A DNA stretch of 64,000 bases from Xanthostigma xanthostigma (Eukaryota > Arthropoda > Insecta > Raphidioptera > Raphidiidae). This document shows, piece by piece, positions 36,308 through 47,700 of the stretch. The DNA lies in the NCBI GenBank assembly GCA_963575645.1, contig OY754472.1:2728001-2792000 (forward strand). The letters run 5' to 3'. The notes below the pieces were generated by a model. It made no database searches, was not told where the DNA came from, and saw nothing but the letters and a program-made list of their open reading frames with translations. The number at the start of each line of letters is the position of its first letter. Position 1 is the first letter of the stretch. A program made the position numbers and the translations under genes.

Positions 36308-37215
36308 AGTGTAATCTGTTTATAACGAATCTCAAGGGACCGAGCTTTTTTTTTTTCGTTATAAAGAGTTTTCGGTATATGAAGGGAAGAAAGAAAAATA
36401 ACTAAATCAATACGCTAAGGTTAAAGATGTTTGCCTCCCTTTTTAGAAAAAACCTCACAATTTCTGCACATATATTATATATCATTTTACAGATAATTGC
36501 TTGCTCTACTGACATCGACAACTAAAAAATTTATTATTGCTTTTGTTTTTGTAAATTAATTAAAATACAGCAACGCTGAACCACGTCTGCCATCTGACGG
36601 CTTTAATTTTGAAACAACGTCAACACTTCGATCTGTCATCTGACCTTCATATTGTAATACAGCAGACACAATACTGCATACTGCCATCTGACGACTTTAA
36701 TTTTGAAACAGCGAGCGACGCTGAACAACGTCACAACAATGCTGCATGATGCCATCTGACGGCTTAGCTCAACGCTTTTGCTACTTGCGCCTCTGTATGA
36801 CAATTTTAGTAAAATATTTCTTCGATCTGTCATCTGAGCTTCATATTGTAATACAACAAAAAGAAGAACGTTATAAGCAGTGTGCAAAATTAGAAACGAA
36901 TTAAATACCTGCAATCATATTTAAAAAATAATTTTGTAAAGTGATAATTGTTATACTTATTTAGTGCGAATAATTCGCACAGGTCACTCTAGTTTGTTTA
37001 GTATTTTATTAAGTATCTTATGCATGACTTGGGATGAGGTGGAATCCATCTTCATTAAACAATAGGAATTTTTCGATAAGTTTGTGCGGCATCAAGTGCT
37101 TGTTGAATAGTTGGTGATGGTTCAGAATCGTCCTCTTTGATATTGAAATTGATTTGTTTTCACCGAGTTCGTTTAGAATGTGATTAGTTGCATGCTGCAA
37201 AAAATGTACGCAAAG
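36308..37215 (-). pseudogene. pogo/Tigger-like remnant: transposase C-terminal fragment and terminal repeat
   Basis: At 36308 a pogo-type terminus (TA then CAGTGTAATCTG, TTTATAACGAA) starts the unit. On the minus strand around 37065-37165 one frame reads NIKEDDSEPSPTIQQALDA then AQTYRKIPIV and stops, like the acidic C-terminal tail and final helix of Tigger transposases. Gene direction points to that terminus, as expected. A MITE (36405-36993) separates the two. The ORF of 60 codons in the neighbouring frame (37018-37200) is not the ancestral one. Confidence 0.42.
36405..36993 (-). mobile_element. MITE (GACCTGTGCGAATTATTCGC family) inside pogo remnant
   Basis: Reverse copy. It faces a truncated direct copy at 37274, with 280 bp of pogo remnant between. 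Confidence 0.75.
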
Positions 37216-37273
37216 TATATTTTTTTCTATTATTTATTTGAGACTTGAACAATCAATATTATAACATTCCTAA

Positions 37274-37460
37274 ACTAGTGTGACCTGTGCAAATTATTCG
37301 CACTAAATAAGTATAATAATTATCACTTTACAAAATTATTTTTTAAATATGATTGCAGGTATTCAATTCGTTTCTAATTTCGCACACTGCTTATAACGTT
37401 CTTCTTTTTGTTGTATTACATTATGAAGCTCAGATGACAGATCGAAGAAATCTTTTACTA
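37274..37460 (+). mobile_element. MITE (GACCTGTGCGAATTATTCGC family), truncated
   Basis: Left ~185 bp only, then unrelated AT-rich DNA. Confidence 0.7.
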
Positions 37461-37702
37461 AAATCTAATAAAAAAATAGTATGTACGCTCATGTCTTTAA
37501 AAATAGTTAATGAGCATAACAGTGTAGTAATGAGAGTATTTAAATAATACAAAGATAGCGTTATACCTATTCTAATATTGTTTACATTATAAAACACAAT
37601 ATATGCGTTGAAATACAAATACTGCGATAATAACAATTTGCGAATCAGGAGATTTTTTCATTAAAAAATACGATACGATGTTTATTATCACACTGTTACC
37701 AT

Positions 37703-37892
37703 TTTTTTAGGGTTCCGTACCTTAAAAGGAAAAAAAGAACCCGTATATAAGACCACTTAATGTCCGTCTGTCAATAGTCTTGGGAATCAAAACTTATAGG
37801 ATACTTCCCGTTGACCTATTTACATACTTACCTACAAGTTTGTACGGAAGCCTCGGTGCGCGAGCCCGACACATGGCCGTTTTTTTTTAATT
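37703..37892 (+). repeat. Lepidopteran-type dispersed repeat (GGGTTCCGTACC family)
   Basis: AGGGTTCCGTACCTTAAAAG, ATACTTCCCGTTGACCTA, and GGAAGCCTCGGTGCGCGAG before a CATGGCCG end. A diverged part copy is at 42688-42800. I recall this pattern as very common in moth genomes. Confidence 0.6.
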
Positions 37893-38127
37893 TTAAAAGG
37901 TACCTATATGCGCTGCATATTGAATGTTAGGATATAGTGGCATGTTGCATTTTATGTGAAACGATTTTTTGTAATGCATTAATGATTTCTATAGCTACAT
38001 TACCAACATTGTAATCGAAATGTTTTACACAGTTCCCGGAAATCAATGTTCCTTCTTTGGACTTACATGTTGTAGCAAAACTGTTATAGTCCGTGATGGA
38101 AATAACAGAAATAAAATAACGACAGTT

Positions 38128-38551
38128 CCAAATAATAAAATAAAAGACTAAGTAACAGAGAATATAGTCACTAAATTATATACACAAAATATTTACAACA
38201 CAGAAGCTATTTATGTAGAACTAGATTTATATAATTGCACTCAATGGTTTATTTATCTTCGCAGTATAACTGAATGATTTATGTCGCAACGCCAGAGCAC
38301 ATGAACAACTCACGAACAACTAACCAACTGACCTCCTTGCCAAATAATAAAATAAAAGATTAAGTAACAGAGAATATAGTCACTAAATTATATACACAAA
38401 ATATTTACAACACAGAAGCTATTTATGTAGAACTAGATTTATATAATTGCACTCAATGGTTTATTTATCTTCGCAGTATAACTGAATGATTTATGTCGCG
38501 ACGCCAGAGCACATGAACAACTCACGAACAACTAACCAACTGACCTCCTTG
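38128..38551 (+). repeat. 212-bp direct tandem duplication upstream of the MATH-BTB gene
   Basis: Copies 38128-38339 and 38340-38551 start CCAAATAATAAAATAAAAGA and differ at only about two positions, so the duplication is recent. It ends ~240 bp before the first coding exon, next to the heat-shock-like sites. Confidence 0.93.
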
Positions 38552-38594
38552 CCAACCACTCCGCTCGCATTTTGTAGCTTCGTCCCCCGCCTTT

Positions 38595-38609
38595 GGAATG
38601 TTCTGGAAG
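38595..38609 (+). promoter_or_regulatory. Heat-shock element, three perfect alternating pentamers
   Basis: GGAAT-GTTCT-GGAAG is three contiguous nGAAn/nTTCn units, the binding site of an HSF trimer. It lies about 195 bp upstream of the first coding exon of the MATH-BTB gene, just after the 212-bp tandem duplication. A second, two-unit site is at 38704-38713. Whether it acts as a promoter depends on where the untranslated first exon lies. Confidence 0.45.
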
Positions 38610-38703
38610 CATCTCGACCTTTTTTTAACATGCATTGCATCTCCAGGCAATTTTAAGAAGGTCGGGTTTTTACCTGCTTTTTTTATTGTTGTCGTCGTGG
38701 TCT

Positions 38704-38713
38704 GGAACATTCT
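38704..38713 (+). promoter_or_regulatory. Second heat-shock-like site, two pentamers
   Basis: GGAAC-ATTCT gives a GAA/TTC inverted pair 95 bp after the three-unit element and 86 bp before the start codon. Two units alone bind HSF weakly; the pairing with the stronger neighbour is what makes it notable. Confidence 0.3.
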
Positions 38714-38789
38714 ATGGAGCCCATAGTCGTCCCAACAGGGGCGCGCAACAATATGCTTGACGAATAATGATTGTCTGTTTATTTGCAGA

Positions 38790-41700
38790 ATGAAAAAATC
38801 GAGCAAAAACAAGGAAGAAATTGCCGACAGCGGCGAAGGCAACATGTCCTGTGAACTGCAGGTACCGACAGTGTCCGACGTCGTGTGGCGGTACACTTGG
38901 CGCATCCGACGCTACGCCAGGACGGTTGCAAAGCGCGACACGATTGACGGACCGGTGTTCGAGTGCTCCGTCAACGGAATCACCACCAAATGGGTTATGG
39001 GCATACGCTTCTGGAGAGGTCAGTGCATAATTACGATTGCAGGTCTCCGTATGTAAAGATTTCATTTCATTGTCGCACAATAACAATAGCCCAAGATCCC
39101 AGAGCCGCCAGACACAACCTATTTTTAAATAAATGAAACCTTACGTTTTGAGTAGTGTTTTATGTACTTAGAACGCTTGGCGTACCTCCATCATTGAGTC
39201 TGTGACAAATGTACAGGTACCAGGTGAGAAAGGTGAGTAAAAATAAGAGTCACTTAATTTAAATTTAAATGGCTGATATTTATATATGTTTTGTAAAATA
39301 TCACTATAAATTTGTATCCAGTATCGCCAGTCACTTTCCGCTGACCACAACTTCTGACAGACGCTTTAAAGCTCAGAGAAAAATTAATGAACTTCACTTA
39401 TTTTTAAATGCTTGATTTTTATATTATGTTATTCAGACAACTATTATATTTCAACAGCCAGACAAATTGTAATGACCAAACATCCCCCCAGACGTAAAAA
39501 ATAGTCATAAGGCTCTCGCGCTCATACTAACAGCTGACTATTATTAAAATTTTTACAGTCTATCAAATTACCAATTACTCTATTTGGCTTCCTCCACGCG
39601 ATTGTTTTTCAAACAAAACAAAACAAAAGCGGATTTTATCAAAGTAGGCCGATCATTCTGAAAATTTGCATAACGCCATAATTTTTCATTGTGAACAACT
39701 TTTCTTAGTGACACTTTTGCGTACTATGAACGGAAAAGGTACTTTATCTGAAACGAAAAGAGGTTTTGCTCAACTGTAAAGGCCTACTTGATTTAAAAAA
39801 ATCGACAGTAAACTAAAAAAAAGTTTCAGACCAAGCAGGGCGGAATCCCAAAATATGAAATTCCAATTCGAAAATTTTTGGTCAATCTAACCTATTGTGA
39901 ACTCAATCCGGGGACCAGTGGCGGATCCAGGATTACGGCAAGGGGGGGGGGGGTCTTGAAAAGTTTTTACTCCTTTTGCGGAGATTTCACGAAAAACATG
40001 AAAAGCTTTTTTTTATCGCGCACTAAGATTTTAATTTGGGATTTTTGATTCTCTGGAAGGGGGGGGTTTGGACCCGACCCCCCCCCCCCCCCGTGGATCC
40101 GCCACTGCCGGGGACACATTGTATAGTGAAAGGGGTCACAAAAAATATTATGCAAGTTGCATTATTGCTTCACGGGAAAGCACCTTATGATAACAGACTG
40201 ATATCGCTGGCATTAGCTAACATGGTAGCCCATCAAACATCCGGAGCTGTGATGTGATAATTTTTTATCTGGAATTGATATTTCGTAATCACGATAATTG
40301 CTATTTGTTTCACAACAGTTTCTGAAAATATTTGCCAACTCTACTTTCGATATTAATACACAAAATTATAGCTAGGTCCGTTTATCATTTTATGGTGTTA
40401 CTAGGCGCTGCCCGCGGGTCCTTTAAAGCAATCATTTTTTTTTTTTAAGTTTTTTAATAGGCACGAAGGAAGGTGTCCAGCAAAATACTAATTCCCAAAC
40501 CAATTTTACAAATTTTTTTTCAAGAAGTATTTCTAAATTTCATTTTTTAGCCGAGTATTCGTATTATTTTCAGAATTATTTTTGAAGTGAAAACTTCTTT
40601 AGCGGCGTTGTACACTTTTTTGTAATGGGTAAAAAATGTTAAACTCGCGTCAGGACACGTGACCTGATCGAAAATTCGTAAGACGAAAACTTTTGTACAC
40701 TTTTTTTGTAATGGGTAAAAAATGTTAAACTCGCGTCAGGATACGTGACCTGATCGAAAATTCGTAAGACGTTAATATTCAAGTTTTCACTTCTGCCGGC
40801 ACTCCCGGAGTGCAATTTTTATTTTTTTTATTATTATGATTTTGGAGCACTAATTAACCCCTTTACCCCCACTTCTACGCCCCTGGTATTTATTGCTGAT
40901 ATGTTTACACATTTAGTTACATTTATTGTTGATGATAAACAAAATCCCCCGAGTTGCCTGCACAATAATCTTGTTTGCGAAAGCAAAATAACTTGTTTTG
41001 ACGAAGTTTTGTTTTCTAAGAAAATATTTGATAAATAGTAACATAAATACTACATGAAAGATTAATTCAAAAAGGTTGAACATTGTCTGCGCACATATTT
41101 GCGCATTGTGACCTTTATAAAAAAAACATTTCCATATTTCAGACTTTAAAACCCATTCAAATCTCACGTTTAAAAGACCGCGCGCACTTGTCTAGCATAA
41201 CCCTGCACGACCTGTACAGCACGGAACAAAAAAAACCTCTTCGTGAAGGTAGCCATGCTATTTTACTTGGCTGGAAACACTGCTTGGACTTCTGCTGGCC
41301 GGCAGGCTGGGTACGAGGTCGGAAATGACGTCACTGCGGGCTCGCTTGCTATAGCTCACAAGACCGATTTTAAAATTCTGCTTGCTCCGAGCAAGAACCA
41401 ATCAGGAAGAGGAAACGTGGGCGACACGAACAAACGCCCACAAACCAACGTGACGTCAGAAAACAGACACGTTTTGTTCTGTGTTTGTATTTGAACTGTC
41501 GCAGCGCGCGCACCAGATCTAGCCACAGGCTTGAAAAGACGTCTCGTGTGAAGCGAGCACATAACAGCAGTCAAGAAAACCAGCGCTAAAAAACTAGGCA
41601 AATCTAAGCCTCGTGTGCAGCGGCCATTATAATGCGGTTTATTAAATGCACCTTGAATGACCTATTTCGAGAGAAAACAAAAAAGTTGATTTGATTTGAA

Positions 41701-44700
41701 ATCGCACATTTTTATCAACGTTCAAAATTGCAGTTACTATAAATGGTTGTGTTTATTTAATATTTTTGCGAATATGAGACTTTTTATGACTTCCAGTTAC
41801 TACATTTCGTTGTAACAGAAGAACAGCAAAACATTAATTTATTTATGGGGATTCCCGTGCAGGTTTCACGCGTAGATCGAAAATATGCAAATCGTATTTG
41901 TTTCCAAGGAGTGCCAGATAAATAATGATGTCTAAAATTATTCGAAAGCTTCGTCCAATCTGGAAAGATGCATCGCAAGAATTTGGCAAACGTTTAATAT
42001 TTTAAGAAATATCTATGAATTTGCACGTATTTGCCTCGTGATAAAATAAAATTAAACGCAACCATTCTAAAATCTAAATTACTTAATACTTCAACGCCTA
42101 AAATAACAAAATTACGAAAGATTTATTTAAATGTAACAGTTTAAATTTTTTTGTAAAACACAATGTGTTTCCTGTTCATTTTTAAGGCTTCGTACTTTAT
42201 TTAATTGTAGCGGGTCTTTGACCTTAGGCCGAGTTTTACAAGGAGGCAGGTTGATATTTGATCATAATAGAGAAAAATTGACAAAATGAGCTTACCAGAA
42301 ATTTTTAATCACTTGACATCACAAACAAAACAAATAAAGCATTAACTTCCTGACAAATAACACTAACTTCTTAACAAATAATATTCGACAGTTTTTTGAC
42401 TGCCCGACTGACTTCCACTATCTTCCAAATATTAACTGAACTTCTGGCCAGCTGACTGTCCTCTGAACTGTCTTCCAACTATCTGCCCGACTGTCAACTG
42501 CTTCGCGATCGATCGATCTTCTTTTATCAGGCGTGGCTGAAGTCTGGGAACCGCAGAAAGTCCCATGTCAGATTTGGACTTCCGCCGGCTCGGACTTCAG
42601 ATTCACACGCTTTGTCGTCTTCACAGCCGCCGTTACAGGATTGCAAAATTGACATTTTTATTGCACAGAGACGTACCACTACACTTAGAAAAAAGGGAAC
42701 CTTTACAGGATCGCTTCGTTGTCTGTGTCTTGGGAATCAAAACCTATAGGATACTTCCCGTTGACCTAGAATCATGAAATTTGGCAAGAAGCTTTCCCTT
42801 ATAGCACAAGTAAAGGGAAAAACCGCAAATTTGTAGTTACATTACAAAAAATATAATTTCTAAATCGCGACAACGTAGGTATCTACGCTCGTAGTAATGC
42901 ACAAGACTTCACGAGCGACATCTGCCACGCGAGCGCCGCCCTGTGTTCGATTCCCGTTTTATAATATGCAGTGATGTTGCTTCAAGTAGACAACCACATT
43001 ATCACATACGAATATGATATATAATAGATATATATCTGCTAACGCCTGCACAGACATAGTGGGCAACGGGCTTTATACGTGAGGAAGATTTTACTGGTTC
43101 TAGGGAATACCAGAGTGATACAGCATTCTTCACAGAAAAACGTGCTGTTATTTTGATTTTTTACACAGAAATATCGTATTTCGTTCGTGTTTAATTGTCG
43201 TTATCGCCAAAAAAATGTTTAGCGTGCGAAAAAAATAATTGGGCCATTGTATATTTTAAAACCAAGGTCAATGAAACTTATTTCAGTTCAGAATTAAGTT
43301 TTAGACTTTGAACAATAAACAGTGATCAAGACTTTGAACGTTTTGCATTTATTTCAAGTTAAACGAAGACAGAAGACAAAGTAATATTCCACTCGATTCA
43401 CAAAGTAATGCGTGAATTTGAATCGTTGCCAAATACGTCGCTAGTTGTGTCATCTCGAAGTGTCGCCGAATTCCAATAACCTAACAAAATAAATTCCAAC
43501 GGGAGAAACTCGACACTCGGCAACACTACTTACTATAAAAAAGTTCCCCCGCCGAATGTGTCTGTCTGAACCATAGATATATATATTTAATAGATTGCGA
43601 ATACACTAGCGCCTCCTGTCCCTTTTAGAAGCCATTTTGGATGTGGAATACGTCGTAAGAAGCGCGCGAGATTCAAAAATATTAATTATTTTATAATATG
43701 ATTTTATTGAGAAAAACGACAAAACTCACAGTAAACAGTGATATTTCGCTCCAAAACCTATTTTTACACTGAAACGTTTCAAAAATTACAAAATTGAGCA
43801 CAAATATAATGTAAAAGCTTAGAACATTTTACATTGTCAATTTGACATCAAGGTTGACAAGCATTGATGCCAATCTGACAATGTAGAATATTCTAAGCTT
43901 TTATATTATATTTATGCTCAGTTTTGTAATTTTTGAAACGTTTCAATATAAAAATAGGTTTTGGTGCGAAATATCACTGTTTACTGCGAGTTTTATTGTT
44001 TTTCCATTAACAACATATTATAGAATATTTAATCTTTTTGAATCCCGCGCGCTTTTTACGGCGTTTTCCACGTACAAAATGGCTTCTAATTGGAACCATT
44101 CCGCACAATGCTCAAGGACAGGCATCCGCTATCTATTAACATATTATATAGTACCTATGTGTGGAATACGCCGTAAAAAGCGCGCGAGATTCAAAAATAT
44201 TAATTATTCTATAATATGATTTTATTGAGAAAAACAACTAAACTCACAGTAAACAGTGATATTTCGCTCCAAAACCTATTTTTATACTGAAACATTTCAA
44301 TTTTTGTACAAATGAATTAAATAAAATGTTTCATTAATTAAAGATCTAAATGTTAACGATTTGAATCAATTAATTTCATTGTTGACAGGTCCCCGCGGCA
44401 AGCGTGTGACGAATCCCGTAGCCGTGTGCCTAAGTCTGGTGTCTTGTTCGGTCCTTGGCGACGGCGTATCGGCGTCGTCTGGTGAACAGGCCCGAGTACG
44501 CTACCAGCTGGGTGTCCTCGACGCGTCGATATCGCACTGGGAGCTCTGTCCGTTTGGCAGAGTCGCTGTCCATCTTGCCAACAGCTCGAGCATGCTCAGC
44601 GTCGGCTATCAAGATATCAGCATTGAAGATAGGCATTTAGATAAAGGTAAGTCACTATATTTTACCCACGAAGTCTGTAACTAGGAGACCTAGCTTCCTA

Positions 44701-47700
44701 TTAGTGATGTGTCGCTTTTGAGCGAGTCGTTCATAATGAACGAGTCCTTTCTCGGAGCGGAGCGAGCCGCTCTTGTTTTGTTGTGAATGACTCACTCCGA
44801 GCGCCATTGCTCTGTGCTGAGCTGTTCTGTACTGTTGCATTCGCACATTTACAGAGCGCACACAGCGCAGGCCACAGAGGCACTAGTAAATTTTGCACGT
44901 GCAGAGTTACCTTTGCTGAGTCATTTAATGTTGAATGACACACTGCAAGTGTAATAGTACTAAGCATTACAGTGACTTAAACCATTCACATTGACGTCGT
45001 TGACAAAGATATAATATTGTAACAATAAACATTATTATTGTTAAGCTTTTGTTATACTTTATAGTTTATCCGAAATGCGAATAATATATTAAGATCAGAA
45101 TCATTGAAATGAGCTCAGAACTGAGTGTGTATTGTGTTGTGCAATGCTTCGTGACAGTTCACATCTCTGCAGTCTGCACTCTTGTGTAGTGCGTACTGTC
45201 TAGTGTCGCTCCTTTGAACGACTCGCTCTGTGCAACTCTTTTTAGTGAGCGAAGCACACGGGGCCAGCTCCCATTAAAGAGTCATGTGGACATATCACTA
45301 CTTCCTATGCTTGCCGTGTTTCGAGATGGATCGTTTTCTGGCGCACGCGAGATGGCGCTGTTATCACTAGCTGGGAAAACTTCGGTTCTTTCCGCCTGTT
45401 TTCGCTATAGTTACCAAAGTTGTTTGACTTCACGGATACTACACACATTCGATTGTCGTTTCACGAACTTCTTTGTCGAGTTTGTAGCAAATATTATATT
45501 CCAAATCTTTGATTAACGTCGGAATTACAAATCCGGATCGAAACGTCATCTAGTGAAATATTGATTTACTAGAGAGACCTGTGCGAATTATTCGCACTAA
45601 ATAAGTATAATAATTATCACTTTACAAAATTATTTTTTAAATATGATTGCAGGTATTCAATTCGTTTATAATTTTGCACACTGCTTATAACGTTCTTCTT
45701 TTTGTTGTATTACAATATGAAGCTCAGATGACAGATCGAAGAAATATTTTACTAAAATTGTCATATAGAGGCGCAAGTAGCAAAAGCGTTGAGCTAAGCC
45801 GTCAGATGGCATCATGCAGCATTGCTGTGACGTTGTTCAGCGTTGCTCGCTGTTTCAAAATTAAAGCCATCAGATGGCAGTATGCAGTATTGTGTCTGTT
45901 GTATTACAATATGAAGGTCAGATGACAGATCGAAGTGTTGACGTTGTTTCAAAATTAAAGCCGTCAGATGGCCGACGTTGTTCAGCGTTGCTGTATTTTA
46001 ATTAATTTACAAAAACAAAAGCAATAATAAATTTTTAAGTTGTCGATATCAGTAGAGCAAGCAATTATCTGTAAAATGATATATAATTTATGTGGAGAAA
46101 TTGTGAGGTTTTTTCTAAAAAGGGAGGCAAACATCTTTAACCTTAGCGTATTAATATATATGATGATAATTTTATTATTTTTTTGTCAATATATAGTCTG
46201 AAAAAAATTGGTTCATAATTTTATTTATTTGAAATATTATATTCCATTATTTATACCCTGAATTTAGCACGAGTCGATTTTTTAACGGAAAATAAATGGT
46301 CGAAAATATCGCGTTATATTCAGGCTAATACGGTCAATACAAATAATAAATACTATAATTAAATAGTATTTGAAATACAAATACTAGAAAAGTATTTATA
46401 TTTTGAAATAATTTTACTCAAATGCTTTATTTTTTCTCATTGCAGACGGTAATGTAACACTAATGGTTAAGCTTCAATTAATTCCGACCGAGGTGGAGCG
46501 TCATACGCTCTCCCAGGACATGGCAAGATTATTGGCATGCGACGAAGACGCCGACACCGTCGTACAGAGCGCGTCGGAAGTTACGTTCAAAGCCCACAGC
46601 AATATCATCAAGAATAGGTCGCCTGTACTTGCGGCTATGCTCAAGGAAACTGGACAGGTACCTACGTTATATATCTTACATTTTATTAACAACTAGCAGA
46701 CCCGGCTGAAATCGACTGTTTTAGTACCAAGTAGCGACATCTGACACAATTCGCTCAAAGCTATTAGTTCAGAAGCAAATCAGGTAGAATTAGCTCAAAG
46801 CAATTAGTTTGGACGCCGGACCGCAAACGAAATATATTTTGCAGAATTGTATTTATCGCACCCGAGTGAAATCGACTGTTTTAGTACCAAATAGCGACAT
46901 CTGAAACAATTCGCTCAAAGCCATTAGTTCAGAAGCAAATCTGGTAGAATTTGTTCAAAGCAATTAGTTTGGACGCCAGACCGCAAACGAAATACATTTT
47001 GCAGAATTATATCTATCGCAGCGGGGTGAAATCGACTGTTTTAGTACCAAGTAGCGACATCTGAAACAATTCATTCAAAGCTATTAGTTCAGAAGCAAAT
47101 CTGGTAGAATTTACTCAAAGCTATTAGTTCATACGCCGCACCGCAAACGAAATACATTTTGCAGAATTGTATCTATCGCACCCGGGTGAAATCGACTGTT
47201 TTAGTACCAAATAGCGACATCTCAAACAATTCGCTCAAAGCTATTAGTTCAGAAACAAATCTGGTAGTATTAACTCAAAGCAATTAGTTCGGACGCCGGG
47301 CCGCAAACGAAATATATTTTGCAGAATTGTATCTATCGCACCCGAGTGAAATCGACTGTTTTAGTACCAAATAGCGGCATCTGACACAATTCGTTCAAAG
47401 CTATTAGTTCAGAAGTAAATCTGGTAGAATTTGGTCAAAGTTATTAGTTCAGACGCCGGGCCGCAAACGAAATATATTTTGCAGAATTGTATCTATCGCA
47501 CCCGAGTGAAATCGACTGTTTTAGTACCAAGTAGCGACATCTCAAACAATTCGCTCAAAGCTATTAGTTCAGAAACAAATCTATTAGTATTAACTCAAAG
47601 CAATTAGTTCGGACGCCGGGCCGCAAACGAAATACATTTTGCAGAATTGTATCTATCGCACCCGAGTGAAACCGACTGTTTTAGTACCAAGTAGCGACAT

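Noticed and set aside
39168-39350. 60-codon minus-strand ORF in MATH-BTB intron 1
   Set aside because: No splice context, no bias, AT-rich; chance length.
45647-45925. 92-codon ORF conserved in two MITE copies (also 36636-36914)
   Set aside because: Conservation is explained by recent copying of the element. The frame is broken in the copies at 31487 and 5447, and nothing protein-like is recognised.
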